Assembly (NCBI RefSeq): GCF_022340925.1
Contig: NZ_JAJDNA010000100.1
Location: 1 to 64,000 of the forward strand
DNA length: 64,000 bases
Reading direction: 5' to 3'
From: Thiocapsa sp.
GTDB lineage: Bacteria > Pseudomonadota > Gammaproteobacteria > Chromatiales > Chromatiaceae
The notes below the pieces were generated by a model. The model was not told the origin of the DNA, made no database searches, and was given only the letters and a program-made list of their open reading frames with translations. This document shows positions 40,004-49,246 of the stretch, one piece after another (positions within the stretch are counted from its first letter, which is position 1; each line of letters starts with the position of its first letter). Made by a program: the position numbers and the translations under genes.

Positions 40004-40936
40004 ATGCTCATGGGTACCTGTCGATCACGCTGCCGACACTTCCTATCCTTGCTCGATCTGAGCGCCGATGAAGCCCGGGCACTCATTGCGCGTGCGATGG
40101 AGCTCAAGCGCATGCTGAGATCCGGCGAGGAATATCGCCCCTTTCCGGGTCGCACACTGGCGATGATCTTCGACAAGTCGTCGACCCGCACCCGGGTGTC
40201 GTTCGAGGCCGGGATGGTCCAGCTGGGCGGCCATGCCCTGTTTCTGTCACCGCGCGACACCCAGCTGGGCCGCGGCGAGCCGATCGAGGACAGTGCCCGG
40301 GTCCTCTCCCGCATGGTCGATGCCGTGATGATCCGGACCTTCAGGCAGGAGACGCTCGAGCGTTTCGCTGCGCATTCCGAAGTCCCGGTCATCAATGGTC
40401 TGACCGATCGCTTGCACCCCTGCCAGCTGCTCGCCGACCTGCAGACCTATCAGGAGCATCGTGGGGACATCCGCGGGCGGCGCGTGACCTGGGTCGGAGA
40501 CGGAAACAACATGTGCCACTCGTTCATGGAAGCCGCTCGTCTGTTCGATTTCGAGCTCTCGATCGCCTGTCCGGAGGGCTTCGACCCCAACCCCGACCTC
40601 TTCGCCGCCGTCGATGATCGATGCCGCATCGTGCGAGACCCGGCGGAGGCGGCCGAGGGGGCCGATCTGGTCGCGACCGACGTCTGGGCGAGCATGGGTC
40701 AAGAGGACGAGCAGGCCAGGCGTCAGGCCCTGTTTGCGCCTTTTCAGGTCAACGATACCGTGATGTCTCGGGCCGCGACCGATGCGCTCTTCATGCATTG
40801 TCTGCCGGCACACCGTGGCGAGGAGGTCGCCGCCTCTGTCATCGACGGTCCTCGGTCCGTGGTCTGGGATCAGGCGGAGAACCGACTGCATGCCCAAAAG
40901 GCCTTGCTTGAGCTCCTCCTGCTTCCGATGCCGTGA
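40004..40936 (+). CDS. argF: Ornithine carbamoyltransferase
   Basis: Makes citrulline from ornithine and carbamoyl phosphate. The product of about 310 residues has the carbamoyl-phosphate loop [20 protein letters not shown], the ornithine loop [10 protein letters not shown] and [11 protein letters not shown]. Three in-frame ATGs occur at 40001, 40004 and 40010. The GGGAG at 39994-39998 best suits 40004. It directly follows argD. Confidence 0.97.
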   Translation: MLMGTCRSRCRHFLSLLDLSADEARALIARAMELKRMLRSGEEYRPFPGRTLAMIFDKSSTRTRVSFEAGMVQLGGHALFLSPRDTQLGRGEPIEDSARVLSRMVDAVMIRTFRQETLERFAAHSEVPVINGLTDRLHPCQLLADLQTYQEHRGDIRGRRVTWVGDGNNMCHSFMEAARLFDFELSIACPEGFDPNPDLFAAVDDRCRIVRDPAEAAEGADLVATDVWASMGQEDEQARRQALFAPFQVNDTVMSRAATDALFMHCLPAHRGEEVAASVIDGPRSVVWDQAENRLHAQKALLELLLLPMP

Positions 40937-41024
40937 CACGCGCCAGGCCCTCGCGAAGATGCCCTTCCGATCGGTCCCCCGCGTGGCCCGGCCAGAACCG
41001 CCCCGCGATTCCCGCGCACAAACC

Positions 41025-41726
41025 ATGCGTAGACGAGGACGAGCCGTGAGACGTGCTGTGCTTCTTTCGATCTTTCTCGCGGGCGTCCAGGCTGCCCAGA
41101 TCCCGGTGCTCCACGCTGCGACGCGTTATGTGACGGATGCGCTCGAAGTCACCTTGCGCACGGGTGAGAGCAATCGCTATCGCATCATCCGGATGCTTCC
41201 GAGCGGCACACCGCTGGAGGTCTTGAGTGTCAACAAGGCGACCGACTACGCCCGTGTGCGCACCGAGGACGGGACGGTCGGCTACGTCCTCGAGCGCGAG
41301 CTCCAAGACGAGCCAGCGGCACGCGATCGGGTCGTCGAGCTCGAAAAGCGGCTGAGCGAGCTGCAGGCGGAGCCGGACGCACTCGCCGCGCGGCTTGCCG
41401 CCTTACAGGCCGACCAGACCCGCATCAATGCGGAATTCCAGAATCTGCAGCGCGAGAAGCAGCGGCTGGAGCAAGAGCTGGCGACCATACGCCATGCGTC
41501 GGCCAATATCCTCGACATCACCAGCGACCGGGAACGCCTGCGTATCCAGGTGAGCGAGCTCACGCGGGAGCGAGCCGATCTCGAGCAAGCAAACCAGGAT
41601 CTCATTAACCAGACCAATCAGCGGTGGTTCATGATCGGTGCCGGAGTGATCCTCGTCGGTGTCCTGATCGGTCTCGTCCTTCCGCATTTCAGGTTTCGTC
41701 GCCGAAGCTCCTGGGGGTCTCTCTGA
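41025..41726 (+). CDS. SH3-domain, coiled-coil membrane protein (TIGR04211/YgiM type)
   Basis: A 233-residue protein with a signal peptide or anchor (VLLSIFLAGVQAAQIPVLHAA). A bacterial SH3 domain follows (YVTDALEVTLRTGESNRYRI to GTVGYVLERELQ), then a long coiled coil rich in Glu, Gln and Arg (about residues 105-195). A single C-terminal membrane span (WFMIGAGVILVGVLIGLVLP) precedes a basic tail. This is the layout of the TIGR04211 family. The SH3 domain should face the periplasm, possibly contacting peptidoglycan; the function is not known. Confidence 0.88.
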   Translation: MRRRGRAVRRAVLLSIFLAGVQAAQIPVLHAATRYVTDALEVTLRTGESNRYRIIRMLPSGTPLEVLSVNKATDYARVRTEDGTVGYVLERELQDEPAARDRVVELEKRLSELQAEPDALAARLAALQADQTRINAEFQNLQREKQRLEQELATIRHASANILDITSDRERLRIQVSELTRERADLEQANQDLINQTNQRWFMIGAGVILVGVLIGLVLPHFRFRRRSSWGSL

Positions 41727-41931
41727 GTCTGCCTACTTGGCATGGCGGTCGCCGGCTTTCAGGCCTGATTTGGAAGCAGTTTTTCAGCATTTTCGCTCGG
41801 TCGCATGATCCGGGCGCGATAGGCTGCGATTCTCAGCTGGTTGAGAGCGGATGACTGCCCGCACACGGGCCCGTCTGGGTTCGGCGCCTCTGCGCGCCCC
41901 TTCTGATCTGGACGATCGTTGCGATGTCGGA

Positions 41932-41951
41932 TACTGTATGAATAAACAGTC
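41932..41951 (+). promoter_or_regulatory. LexA (SOS) box upstream of dnaE2
   Basis: TACTGTATGAATAAACAGTC contains CTGT-N8-ACAG, nearly identical to the gammaproteobacterial LexA consensus. It ends 20 bp before the dnaE2 start codon, so LexA would block its promoter until DNA damage. Confidence 0.93.
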
Positions 41952-41971
41952 ATTCGCATGCAGGCACTTTC

Positions 41972-44900
41972 GTGTCCGTCGCGTACGCCGAGCTCTGCTG
42001 CCGTTCAAACTTCTCCTTCCTGCGCGGCGCCTCCCACCCCGAGGAGCTCGTCCGGCGTGCCTCTGATTTGGGCTATCGCGCGCTTGCTCTGACCGACCGC
42101 TGCTCGTTTTCGGGTGTGGTGCGTGCACACGCGGAGGCCAAATCACTCGGTTTTGCGCTCATCATCGGGAGCGAGCTGCCCTTGGAATCTGGCCTGCGTC
42201 TGGTGGCGTTGGCTGTCAACCGCGACGGCTACGGCAACCTCTCGATGCTGATCTCACGCGCTCGACGGCGTGCCAAGAAGGGGGACTTCCGTCTCCTGCC
42301 ATCCGATCTGGATGATGGTCTCCCCGACTGCCTGCTGCTCTGGCTTCCCGATGTGGAGACCGATCCCGCGACCGGCTACAGGCTGGCCGAGCGTCTGCGG
42401 GGCCGGTTGTGGATCGGGGTGAGCCTGCTGCGTCGCGGCGGGGATCGGGCGCGTCTCGAACGCCTGCAACGGCTCGGACAGGCCTGCGGACTCCCTCTCG
42501 TGGCGGTGGGCGAGGTCTCCATGCATGTGCCGAGCCGCCGGTCGCTGCTCGATACCCTGACCGCAATCCGACTCGGGGTGAGGGTGGACAGTGTCGGTGC
42601 CGCGTTGGCGCAGAATCGGGAGAACCATCTGCGTCGCCTGCAGGATCTCGGGCGCTTCTATCCCCCGTCGCTGCTCGCCGAGACACTGGAGATCGCGTCC
42701 GCCTGCCGTTTCACGCTCGACGAGCTGCGTTATGAGTATCCGGATGAGCTGGTCCCGTCCGGCATCTCCCCAAGGATTCATCTGCGCCGCCTGACCGAGC
42801 AGGGCGCCCGTGAGCGCTTCCCGGGCGGCGTGCCCCCAAGTGTACAGTCGATGCTTGAGCATGAGCTGAACTTGATCGGCGAGCTCGCCTATGAGCCCTA
42901 TTTCCTTACGGTTCATGACATCGTTCGGTTTGCACGCTCACGCGGGATCCTGTGTCAGGGCCGCGGGTCGGCGGCCAACTCGGCGGTCTGCTATTGCCTG
43001 GGGATCACCGAGGTTGACCCATCGCGCATGGAGATGCTCTTCGAACGATTCATCTCGCGCGAGCGCGGCGAGCCGCCGGACATCGATGTGGACTTTGAGC
43101 ACCAGCGGCGCGAGGAGGTGATCCAGTACGTCTATGCCAAATACGGCCGCGAGCGCGCCGCCTTGGCGGCGAGCCTGGTCTGCTATCGCCCACGGAGCGC
43201 GGTGCGTGACGTGGGCAAGGCGCTCGGCATGGGTCCGGATCAGGTCGATCGTCTGGCGCGCAATCTCAACTGGTGGGATGGACAGGCGATCGCGCCTGAA
43301 CGGCTGCGTGAGGTGGGGCTGGATCCGTATGACCCGTTGGTGCTCAAGACCATGCGTCTGGTCCATGAGCTGTTGGGTTTTCCCCGGCATCTCTCCCAGC
43401 ATGTCGGCGGCTTCGTCATCGCGCGCGATGATCTGCACCGGCTCGTGCCGATCGAGAATGCGGCCATGGACAGGCGCACCGTCATCCAATGGGACAAGGA
43501 CGACCTGGAGTCGCTCGGGCTGCTCAAGGTCGACTGCCTGGCGCTGGGGATGCTCAGTGCCATTCGTCGAGCACTGGACCTCATCAACGGCTTTCGCAAG
43601 ACCGACCTGCGCCTCGCTGATATCCCGCCGGAGGATCCTCTGGTCTACCGAATGATTCAGCGCGGCGAGACTACGGGTGTCTTCCAGATCGAGTCGCGCG
43701 CGCAGATGGCGATGCTGCCGCGGCTCAAGCCGGCCTGCTTCTACGACCTGGTGATTGAGGTGGCGATCGTCCGCCCGGGGCCCATCCAGGGCGACATGGT
43801 GCACCCCTATCTGCGGCGCCGTCAGGGATTGGAGCCCGTGACCTATCCGTCCGAGGCGGTCAGAGAGGTGCTGGGCCGTACCCTCGGGGTTCCGATCTTC
43901 CAGGAGCAGGTGATCAAGGTGGCCACGGTGGCGGCCGGTTTCTCGCCGGGCGAGGCGGATGAGGTCCGCCGCTCGATGGCTGCCTGGCGCCGTCGCGGAG
44001 GGCTCGAGGGACTGCGCGGACGCCTGGTCGGGGGCATGGTGATGCGCGGTTACACGCTGGCCTTCGCCGAGCAGATCTATCACCAGATCCTGGGCTTTGG
44101 TGAGTATGGTTTCCCGGAGTCCCACGCGGCAAGCTTCGCCTTGCTCGTGTATGTTTCCGCCTGGCTCAAGCATCACGAGCCAGCCGCCTTCTTCGCCGCC
44201 CTCCTCGATAGCCAGCCCATGGGTTTCTATGCCCCAGCCCAGTTGATCCGGGAGGCACGTCGCCAGGGAGTCGAGGTGCGACCGGTCGATGTCTGTGCGA
44301 GCAACTGGGATTGCCGCTTGGAGCCGGCTCGCGATGGCGCGGCAACGCTGCGGCTCGGCCTCTGCATGGTCAAGGGGCTCTCGCAGGCCGGCGCGGAGCA
44401 ACTGGTCCAGCAGCGCCAGGAGCGTCCTTGGTCGTCCCTGGCCGACCTGGAGGAGCGGGTCGGTCTGACCCGCAAGGACCTCAAGGCTCTGGCCGGTGCC
44501 GATGCACTGGCCGGTCTGACCGGAAACCGCCGCCTGGCCTTGTGGCAGGTTTGCGGGCTCGGCACGGACCTGCCCCTGGCGCCGCCCCCGCGCGATCCTG
44601 GCGCACTGCCCCTGTTGCCGGTCCCGAGCGAGGGTGCGGAGATCATTGCCGACTATCAGGCTTGCGGTCTTACACTGCGGCGACATCCATTGGCACTGCT
44701 ACGACCGCGGCTCGAGCAGCGGCGTCTGCTGTCGGCGCGTGAGGTTGGCGAGGCACCACCGGGTGCACAGGTCCGGACCTCGGGTCTGGTGATCAACCGT
44801 CAGCGGCCGGCCTCCGCCAAAGACGTCACCTTCGTGACACTCGAGGACGAGACCGGCTACGTCAATCTGTTGGTCTGGCCGGACTTGGCCGAGCGGCAGA

Positions 44901-45046
44901 GGACAGTGCTGCTCGGCGCCCGCCTGTTGTCAGTGGTCGGCGAGGTGCAGCGCCATAGCGGTGTGACTCATTTGATTGCGCGAAGGTTGGGCGACGACTC
45001 GGCGTTGCTCGGCGGACTCCTGACCCGGTCGCGCGACTTTCGTTGA
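41972..45046 (+). CDS. dnaE2: Error-prone DNA polymerase DnaE2 (ImuC)
   Basis: Alpha-subunit-like C-family polymerase used in SOS mutagenesis across lesions. The 1024-residue protein has the PHP domain at the N-terminus (CRSNFSFLRGASHPEELV), the polymerase core with catalytic Asp residues in PPDIDVDFEH (about residue 373), and SQHVGGFVIA. EVAIVRPGPIQGDMVHPYLRR and a C-terminal OB-fold region (TSGLVINRQRPASAKDVTFV) follow. The GTG start at 41972 gives the family start (start-SVAYAELCC). The LexA box supports SOS control. imuA and imuB, the usual neighbours, are not in the window. Confidence 0.95.
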   Translation: MSVAYAELCCRSNFSFLRGASHPEELVRRASDLGYRALALTDRCSFSGVVRAHAEAKSLGFALIIGSELPLESGLRLVALAVNRDGYGNLSMLISRARRRAKKGDFRLLPSDLDDGLPDCLLLWLPDVETDPATGYRLAERLRGRLWIGVSLLRRGGDRARLERLQRLGQACGLPLVAVGEVSMHVPSRRSLLDTLTAIRLGVRVDSVGAALAQNRENHLRRLQDLGRFYPPSLLAETLEIASACRFTLDELRYEYPDELVPSGISPRIHLRRLTEQGARERFPGGVPPSVQSMLEHELNLIGELAYEPYFLTVHDIVRFARSRGILCQGRGSAANSAVCYCLGITEVDPSRMEMLFERFISRERGEPPDIDVDFEHQRREEVIQYVYAKYGRERAALAASLVCYRPRSAVRDVGKALGMGPDQVDRLARNLNWWDGQAIAPERLREVGLDPYDPLVLKTMRLVHELLGFPRHLSQHVGGFVIARDDLHRLVPIENAAMDRRTVIQWDKDDLESLGLLKVDCLALGMLSAIRRALDLINGFRKTDLRLADIPPEDPLVYRMIQRGETTGVFQIESRAQMAMLPRLKPACFYDLVIEVAIVRPGPIQGDMVHPYLRRRQGLEPVTYPSEAVREVLGRTLGVPIFQEQVIKVATVAAGFSPGEADEVRRSMAAWRRRGGLEGLRGRLVGGMVMRGYTLAFAEQIYHQILGFGEYGFPESHAASFALLVYVSAWLKHHEPAAFFAALLDSQPMGFYAPAQLIREARRQGVEVRPVDVCASNWDCRLEPARDGAATLRLGLCMVKGLSQAGAEQLVQQRQERPWSSLADLEERVGLTRKDLKALAGADALAGLTGNRRLALWQVCGLGTDLPLAPPPRDPGALPLLPVPSEGAEIIADYQACGLTLRRHPLALLRPRLEQRRLLSAREVGEAPPGAQVRTSGLVINRQRPASAKDVTFVTLEDETGYVNLLVWPDLAERQRTVLLGARLLSVVGEVQRHSGVTHLIARRLGDDSALLGGLLTRSRDFR

Positions 45047-45432
45047 GGGGATCTCGCCGCTGGAGCAGCCCAGGGCGATCCCGCCACGCGGCAGACGCTG
45101 AAGTGGCGAGACCTTCGATCGGCGGGCCGCTTCGCATCGGATGCGCCCGCTGTCTGCTCCGCCTGCCCAGCTCAACGGAACCAGGGTGTATGATCTCGAG
45201 CCCACATCCCTGTCTCCCAGTGCCGCGCTTTTCGGCATCGCCTGGTCGGTGAGGGTGAGCGAGCCTGCGAAATCCCCACTTGCAGTGAGTCCAATCCGTG
45301 GGTCGTCAAGGCGCACATGCTTTGGCTCTGTCCGGACTCGCGGTGGGCCGGCAACGGGACGAGTCGAGGATCGGCCTATGCGACGGATGTCACTCGGGTG
45401 GATGAATCCATTACAGCTCCCAAGGAGTGCAC
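45047..45432. other. 386-bp intergenic stretch before the hemerythrin gene
   Basis: No coding frame, RNA gene or riboswitch fold is recognisable here. It probably includes the hemerythrin promoter; I could not settle on a -35/-10 pair. Confidence 0.35.
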
Positions 45433-45888
45433 ATGTTAAGAGATTGGTCTGACGCTTATCGGATCGGGATCGACGAGATCGATCAGCAGCATCAAGGCTT
45501 CTTCGCCGCATCACACCAGTTGTATGAGGCGATCCTCAACCGCGAGGGCCGGGAGGGCGTGATCGAGGCCCTCGCCTTCATGCGTGACTATGCCGAGACG
45601 CATTTCACCACCGAAGAAGACTTCATGCGCAGGCATGCGTACCCGGATCTCGCGGCGCATTTGCGGCAGCATATTGCCTTCATGCGTCATCTTGACGCAC
45701 TGGAGGACGATCTTCGCACCTTCGGCGCCTCTCAAGAGTTGGCGGATCGGGCCTTGGACCTGACCCAGGATTGGTTGATCGATCACATCGCAGACGAGGA
45801 CGTCCTTTACGCCCTGCATGTCAAGGCGGGGGGGCTTGGGGAGCGAAGGGCCGCGCACCTCGAACGACCGACAGATCCGGATCTGTGA
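45433..45888 (+). CDS. Bacteriohemerythrin
   Basis: Di-iron oxygen-binding protein of 151 residues. The ligands are visible in order: His in DQQHQGFF (about residue 20), His and Glu in ETHFTTEEDFM, His residues in HLRQHIAFMRH, and the C-terminal HIADEDVLY Asp. AAGGAG lies just before the ATG at 45433. Single-domain bacteriohemerythrins sense or store oxygen in microaerophilic and phototrophic bacteria, which fits the suspected host. No partner gene is adjacent. Confidence 0.93.
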   Translation: MLRDWSDAYRIGIDEIDQQHQGFFAASHQLYEAILNREGREGVIEALAFMRDYAETHFTTEEDFMRRHAYPDLAAHLRQHIAFMRHLDALEDDLRTFGASQELADRALDLTQDWLIDHIADEDVLYALHVKAGGLGERRAAHLERPTDPDL

Positions 45889-45990
45889 GGACCGGTTGCG
45901 GCCTTCATCTCCGCTTCATCCGCAGCTGACCGGACGGAACCGGTCGCCTCTTGCTCTCCCGGGCGTCCATCATACCGTTGGGCGACGGCG

Positions 45991-46039
45991 CTGCCCGCCG
46001 GCACTTGCGGCTCCGCTGGCCGTGGGTGCCGGCGGGCAG
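45991..46039. repeat. 14-bp perfect inverted repeat forming a large hairpin
   Basis: CTGCCCGCCGGCAC (45991-46004) and GTGCCGGCGGGCAG (46026-46039) flank a 21-nt centre that can pair further (GCGGC/GCCG). It sits between two convergent genes and close to the end of the small cysteine-rich gene. Neither strand has a T run. Confidence 0.8.
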
Positions 46040-46045
46040 TCTCAC

Positions 46046-46312
46046 TCAGGACGCCTTCTCGGCACCGTCCTTGACACTGACCTCGGGGCTGACCGCCTTC
46101 ATCTTGCCCGAGCTGCGGCAATGGCTGGAGACTTCGATTCCATCCTTCCGTGTATAACCCGCTTGCCAGCGGCAGTCCTCCGTAGTCTCGCAGACTTCCT
46201 GTTCCAGAGCTTTGCACGTGGATGCGGCCAAGACCTGGGTGCTGATTGCGAGCGCGATTGCTGCACTGGAGAGCGTGAACAGGAATGTGGAACGAAGCGT
46301 TGTGGTTCGCAT
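46046..46312 (-). CDS. Small secreted cysteine-containing protein
   Basis: An 88-residue precursor with a clear signal peptide (basic MRTTTLR, hydrophobic core FLFTLSSAAIALAIS, cleavage after VLA). The short mature domain has four Cys in CKALEQEVC, DCRWQAGY and SSHCRSSGK, suggesting two disulfides in the periplasm. I recognise no named family. Its own promoter-like sequence lies at 46378-46406. The nearest downstream feature is the large hairpin. Confidence 0.75.
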   Translation of the reverse strand: MRTTTLRSTFLFTLSSAAIALAISTQVLAASTCKALEQEVCETTEDCRWQAGYTRKDGIEVSSHCRSSGKMKAVSPEVSVKDGAEKAS

Positions 46313-46377
46313 GAGCGTGATCCTTGGTTGCGGTTTCGGGATTCACGTTGTCGTTTGTAAACGAAACGTGCTCGACA

Positions 46378-46406
46378 ACCATAGAACCAAAGTGTACACA
46401 AATCAA
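46378..46406 (-). promoter_or_regulatory. Predicted promoter of the small secreted protein gene
   Basis: On the minus strand TTGATT (46406-46401), a 17-bp spacer and TATGGT (46383-46378) resemble a sigma-70 promoter in a locally AT-rich patch, about 65 bp before the gene start. Confidence 0.5.
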
Positions 46407-46451
46407 GTACGATTTTCGCGCGCGAGCGGCTCGCTCAAGACGGCGGAAGGG

Positions 46452-47057
46452 CTAGCCCGCCGGCTTATCCGCGAGTCCGAGATAGCGCTGATGGAGCCGC
46501 TCCACCTGGGCCAGAAGTGCGCGGCGATCGCCGCTGTTGTCGATGATGTCGTCAGCCCTGGCCAGGCGCTCGGCGCGGCCGATCTGGCTTGCGACGATGT
46601 GTGCGATCTCGGTGTCCGCTAGACCGCTGCGTCGACGGACGCGCTCGAGCTGAACCGCTTGGGGAACATCGACGACCAACACGCGATCGGCAAGGTCCTG
46701 CTGATTGGTTTCGAACAGCAAGGGGATGACGAGCACCGCATAGGGTGTGTCGAGCGCCGCCAGACGCTGGAGCATCCGGCGTTTGATCCGAGGATGCAGA
46801 ATGGCTTCCAGACGGCGGCGGGCCTCCGGGTCCCGGAACACCAAGGTGCGCAGGGAGTCCCGATCGAGGCTGCCATCGGGGCGGATGACCTCTGATCCGA
46901 AGGCGGCGGCGATCTCGTTGGCGGCCGGGCTGCCCGGCGCAGCCAGCTCGCGTGCCAAGACGTCCGTGTCGATCACCCCCGCGCCGCGGGCCGCCAGCGC
47001 GTCCGCCACTGTCGATTTGCCGCTTCCGATGCCGCCAGTCAGTCCAATGACCAACAC
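46452..47057 (-). CDS. coaE: Dephospho-CoA kinase
   Basis: Last step of coenzyme A synthesis. The 201-residue P-loop kinase has GLTGGIGSGKSTVAD at residues 5-19, DTDVLAREL and PLLFET. The GTG start at 47057 gives the family start (start-LVIGLTGG). It follows the pilD stop by 9 bp, the conserved pilB-pilC-pilD-coaE arrangement. Confidence 0.96.
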   Translation of the reverse strand: MLVIGLTGGIGSGKSTVADALAARGAGVIDTDVLARELAAPGSPAANEIAAAFGSEVIRPDGSLDRDSLRTLVFRDPEARRRLEAILHPRIKRRMLQRLAALDTPYAVLVIPLLFETNQQDLADRVLVVDVPQAVQLERVRRRSGLADTEIAHIVASQIGRAERLARADDIIDNSGDRRALLAQVERLHQRYLGLADKPAG

Positions 47058-47066
47058 GATCGACGC

Positions 47067-47951
47067 CTAGCCGAGGCCAACCGTCTGGAGATAGACTCGG
47101 TTGATCTGCTCCCCCCAGATCAAGCTGATCCATCCCGCGACGGCGAGAAAGGGTCCGAAGGGTATGGGTGAGCCCCGTGCATGTCGCCCGCTCAGGATCA
47201 GGATCACCCCAAGCGACGCCCCGGTGAATGCCGACAAGAGGACGATCTGAGGCAGAGATTGCCAGCCCAGCCAGGCGCCGAGGACCGCCAGGAGCTTGAA
47301 GTCGCCGTAGCCCATCCCTTCCTTGCCGGTAATCAACCGAAACAGGTGGAAGACGATCCACAGGCTGAGATAGCCGGCGACGGCGCCGATAATGGCCGAG
47401 TGGCTGTCGGTGAAGACGCCGAAGAGGCTCAGGATCAACCCGAGCCAAACGAGCGGCAAGGTCATGCTGTCCGGCAACAGCTGGGTATCATAATCGATGA
47501 CCGCGAGTGCGATCAGTGCCCAGGTCAAGAGCAGCGCAGGGGCGGTCTGCACGCTCAGACCGAAGTGCAGGATGACCGCGACGGTCAGCACCGCGGTGAA
47601 GCCCTCCACCAGCGGGTAGCGCACGCCGATTGTGCCGCCGCACGCCGAGCAGCGCCCGCCCAGGAGCAGATAGCTCAGTAGAGGGATGTTCTCGTAGGCT
47701 CGAATTCGATGCCCGCAGTGCGTGCATGTGGAGGGCGGGTGCGCCAGTGAGATGCGTGCCGGCTCCGGGTGGTCGGTGCCAGCGCCGTCGTCGCCCGCCA
47801 GTTCCGCGCAGTCTCGTGTCCAAGCCGCCTCAAGCATCCGAGGCAGCCGCAGGATCACCACGTTCAGAAAGCTTCCGGCGACCAGGCCAAGCAGGACGGT
47901 GGTCCCGTAGAGCAGCGGCGGGCTGTGCTCGGCGATATCAATCCAGCTCAT
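47067..47951 (-). CDS. pilD: Type IV prepilin peptidase/N-methyltransferase
   Basis: Inner-membrane aspartic protease that cleaves and methylates type IV prepilins and type II secretion pseudopilins. The 294 residues include the zinc-binding Cys tetrad (CTHCGHRIRAYEN and RCSACGG) in the first cytoplasmic loop. The two catalytic Asp lie in VIDYDTQLLPD and in the GxGD motif GMGYGDFKLL. About eight membrane spans are predicted. It is part of the pil unit with pilC upstream. Confidence 0.96.
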   Translation of the reverse strand: MSWIDIAEHSPPLLYGTTVLLGLVAGSFLNVVILRLPRMLEAAWTRDCAELAGDDGAGTDHPEPARISLAHPPSTCTHCGHRIRAYENIPLLSYLLLGGRCSACGGTIGVRYPLVEGFTAVLTVAVILHFGLSVQTAPALLLTWALIALAVIDYDTQLLPDSMTLPLVWLGLILSLFGVFTDSHSAIIGAVAGYLSLWIVFHLFRLITGKEGMGYGDFKLLAVLGAWLGWQSLPQIVLLSAFTGASLGVILILSGRHARGSPIPFGPFLAVAGWISLIWGEQINRVYLQTVGLG

Positions 47952-47981
47952 AGGGCGCCTCCATGGCGGCAGATCGTAGGG

Positions 47982-49229
47982 TCAGACCACGGCGGCCAGT
48001 TTGAAGATCGGCAGATACATGGCGATGATCAGGCTGCCGACGAGCCCGCCGATCACGACCATGATCATGGGCTCGAGCAGACTGCTCAGGCTGTCAACCG
48101 CGTTATCGACCTGTTCTTCGTAGAAGTCGGCGACCTTCGCCAGCATCTCATCGAGTGACCCGGATTCCTCCCCGATGGCGGTCATCTGAATAACCATGTG
48201 CGGGAACAGTGCCTGCTGGCGCATCGACAGCTGCAGGGACTGACCGGTGGCCACCTCCTCGCGCATCTTCAAGACGGCATTCTGGTAGACGATATTGCCG
48301 GTCGCACCCGAGACCGAGTCGAGGGCCTCGACCAGTGGCACCCCCGCCGCGAACATGGTCGAGAGCGTGCGGGCGAAGCGCGCCAGCGCGGCCTTGTGCA
48401 GGATCGGCCCGATCACCGGGATCCTGAGAACGGCGCGATCGACGATCTCGCGGAAGCGGCGTGATCGCTTGAACACATTGGCGACGACGTAGGACGCGGC
48501 GCCCAATGCGAGAAGGACCACCCACCACCAACGGCGCAGCATGTCAGACAATCCGATGACCAACAGCGTGAAGGCGGGGAGATCGGCGCCGAAGCTCGAG
48601 AACAGCTCCTTGAACTGGGGGATCACGAAGATGAGGAGGACCGCGCTAACGATGATGGCCACCGCGATGACCGCCAGTGGATAGAACATCGCCTTCTTGA
48701 TCTTGCCCTTGATGGATTCGGTCTTCTCCTTGTAGGTCGCGATCTTGTCGAGGAGGACGTCCAAGACCCCGGCCTGCTCGCCGGCGGCGACCAGGTTGCA
48801 GACCAGGTCGTCAAAATAGAGTGGATACTTGCCCAAGGCGAGTGCCATGGATGTGCCGCTCTCGATATCCTGCTTGATCGCCAGGATCATGTCCTGCATC
48901 GCCGGATTCTCATGCCCGCGGCCGACGATGTCGAAGGCCTGCACCAAGGGCACCCCGGCGGACATCATAGTGGCGAGCTGGCGGCTGAAGATGGCGAGGT
49001 CGGCGCTGGTGATCTTCCTCTTGCCGCCGAATAGCGGCTGGGGCTTTTTCTTGACCTTGGTGAGGCTCACGCCCTGCCGCTTCAGGTCGGCCCTGACCAG
49101 TGTCATGTTGGGTGCGCGGGTCTCACCGGTAATTCGGGTGCCACGACGGTCGCGGCCTTCCCAGGTGAAGACATAGGCCTTCTCGGCTTGGGGCTTCGTC
49201 CTGAGCTTCCTCTTCACTGCCGTTGCCAT
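47982..49229 (-). CDS. pilC: Type IV pilus inner-membrane platform protein PilC
   Basis: Polytopic platform that couples the assembly ATPase to pilin insertion. The protein of about 415 residues has two GspF domains, each with the motif class FSRQLATMMSAGVPLVQAF and FARTLSTMFAAGVPLVEAL, plus three membrane spans. I chose the ATG at 49229, with AGGG upstream; an ATG at 49250 overlapping the pilB stop would add seven residues. Confidence 0.95.
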   Translation of the reverse strand: MATAVKRKLRTKPQAEKAYVFTWEGRDRRGTRITGETRAPNMTLVRADLKRQGVSLTKVKKKPQPLFGGKRKITSADLAIFSRQLATMMSAGVPLVQAFDIVGRGHENPAMQDMILAIKQDIESGTSMALALGKYPLYFDDLVCNLVAAGEQAGVLDVLLDKIATYKEKTESIKGKIKKAMFYPLAVIAVAIIVSAVLLIFVIPQFKELFSSFGADLPAFTLLVIGLSDMLRRWWWVVLLALGAASYVVANVFKRSRRFREIVDRAVLRIPVIGPILHKAALARFARTLSTMFAAGVPLVEALDSVSGATGNIVYQNAVLKMREEVATGQSLQLSMRQQALFPHMVIQMTAIGEESGSLDEMLAKVADFYEEQVDNAVDSLSSLLEPMIMVVIGGLVGSLIIAMYLPIFKLAAVV

Positions 49230-49246
49230 TTCCGTTTCCCTTGCAG

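Noticed and set aside
45047-45432. Cyclic-di-GMP riboswitch before the hemerythrin gene
   Set aside because: The conserved core and tetraloop-receptor elements of the GEMM fold are not present.
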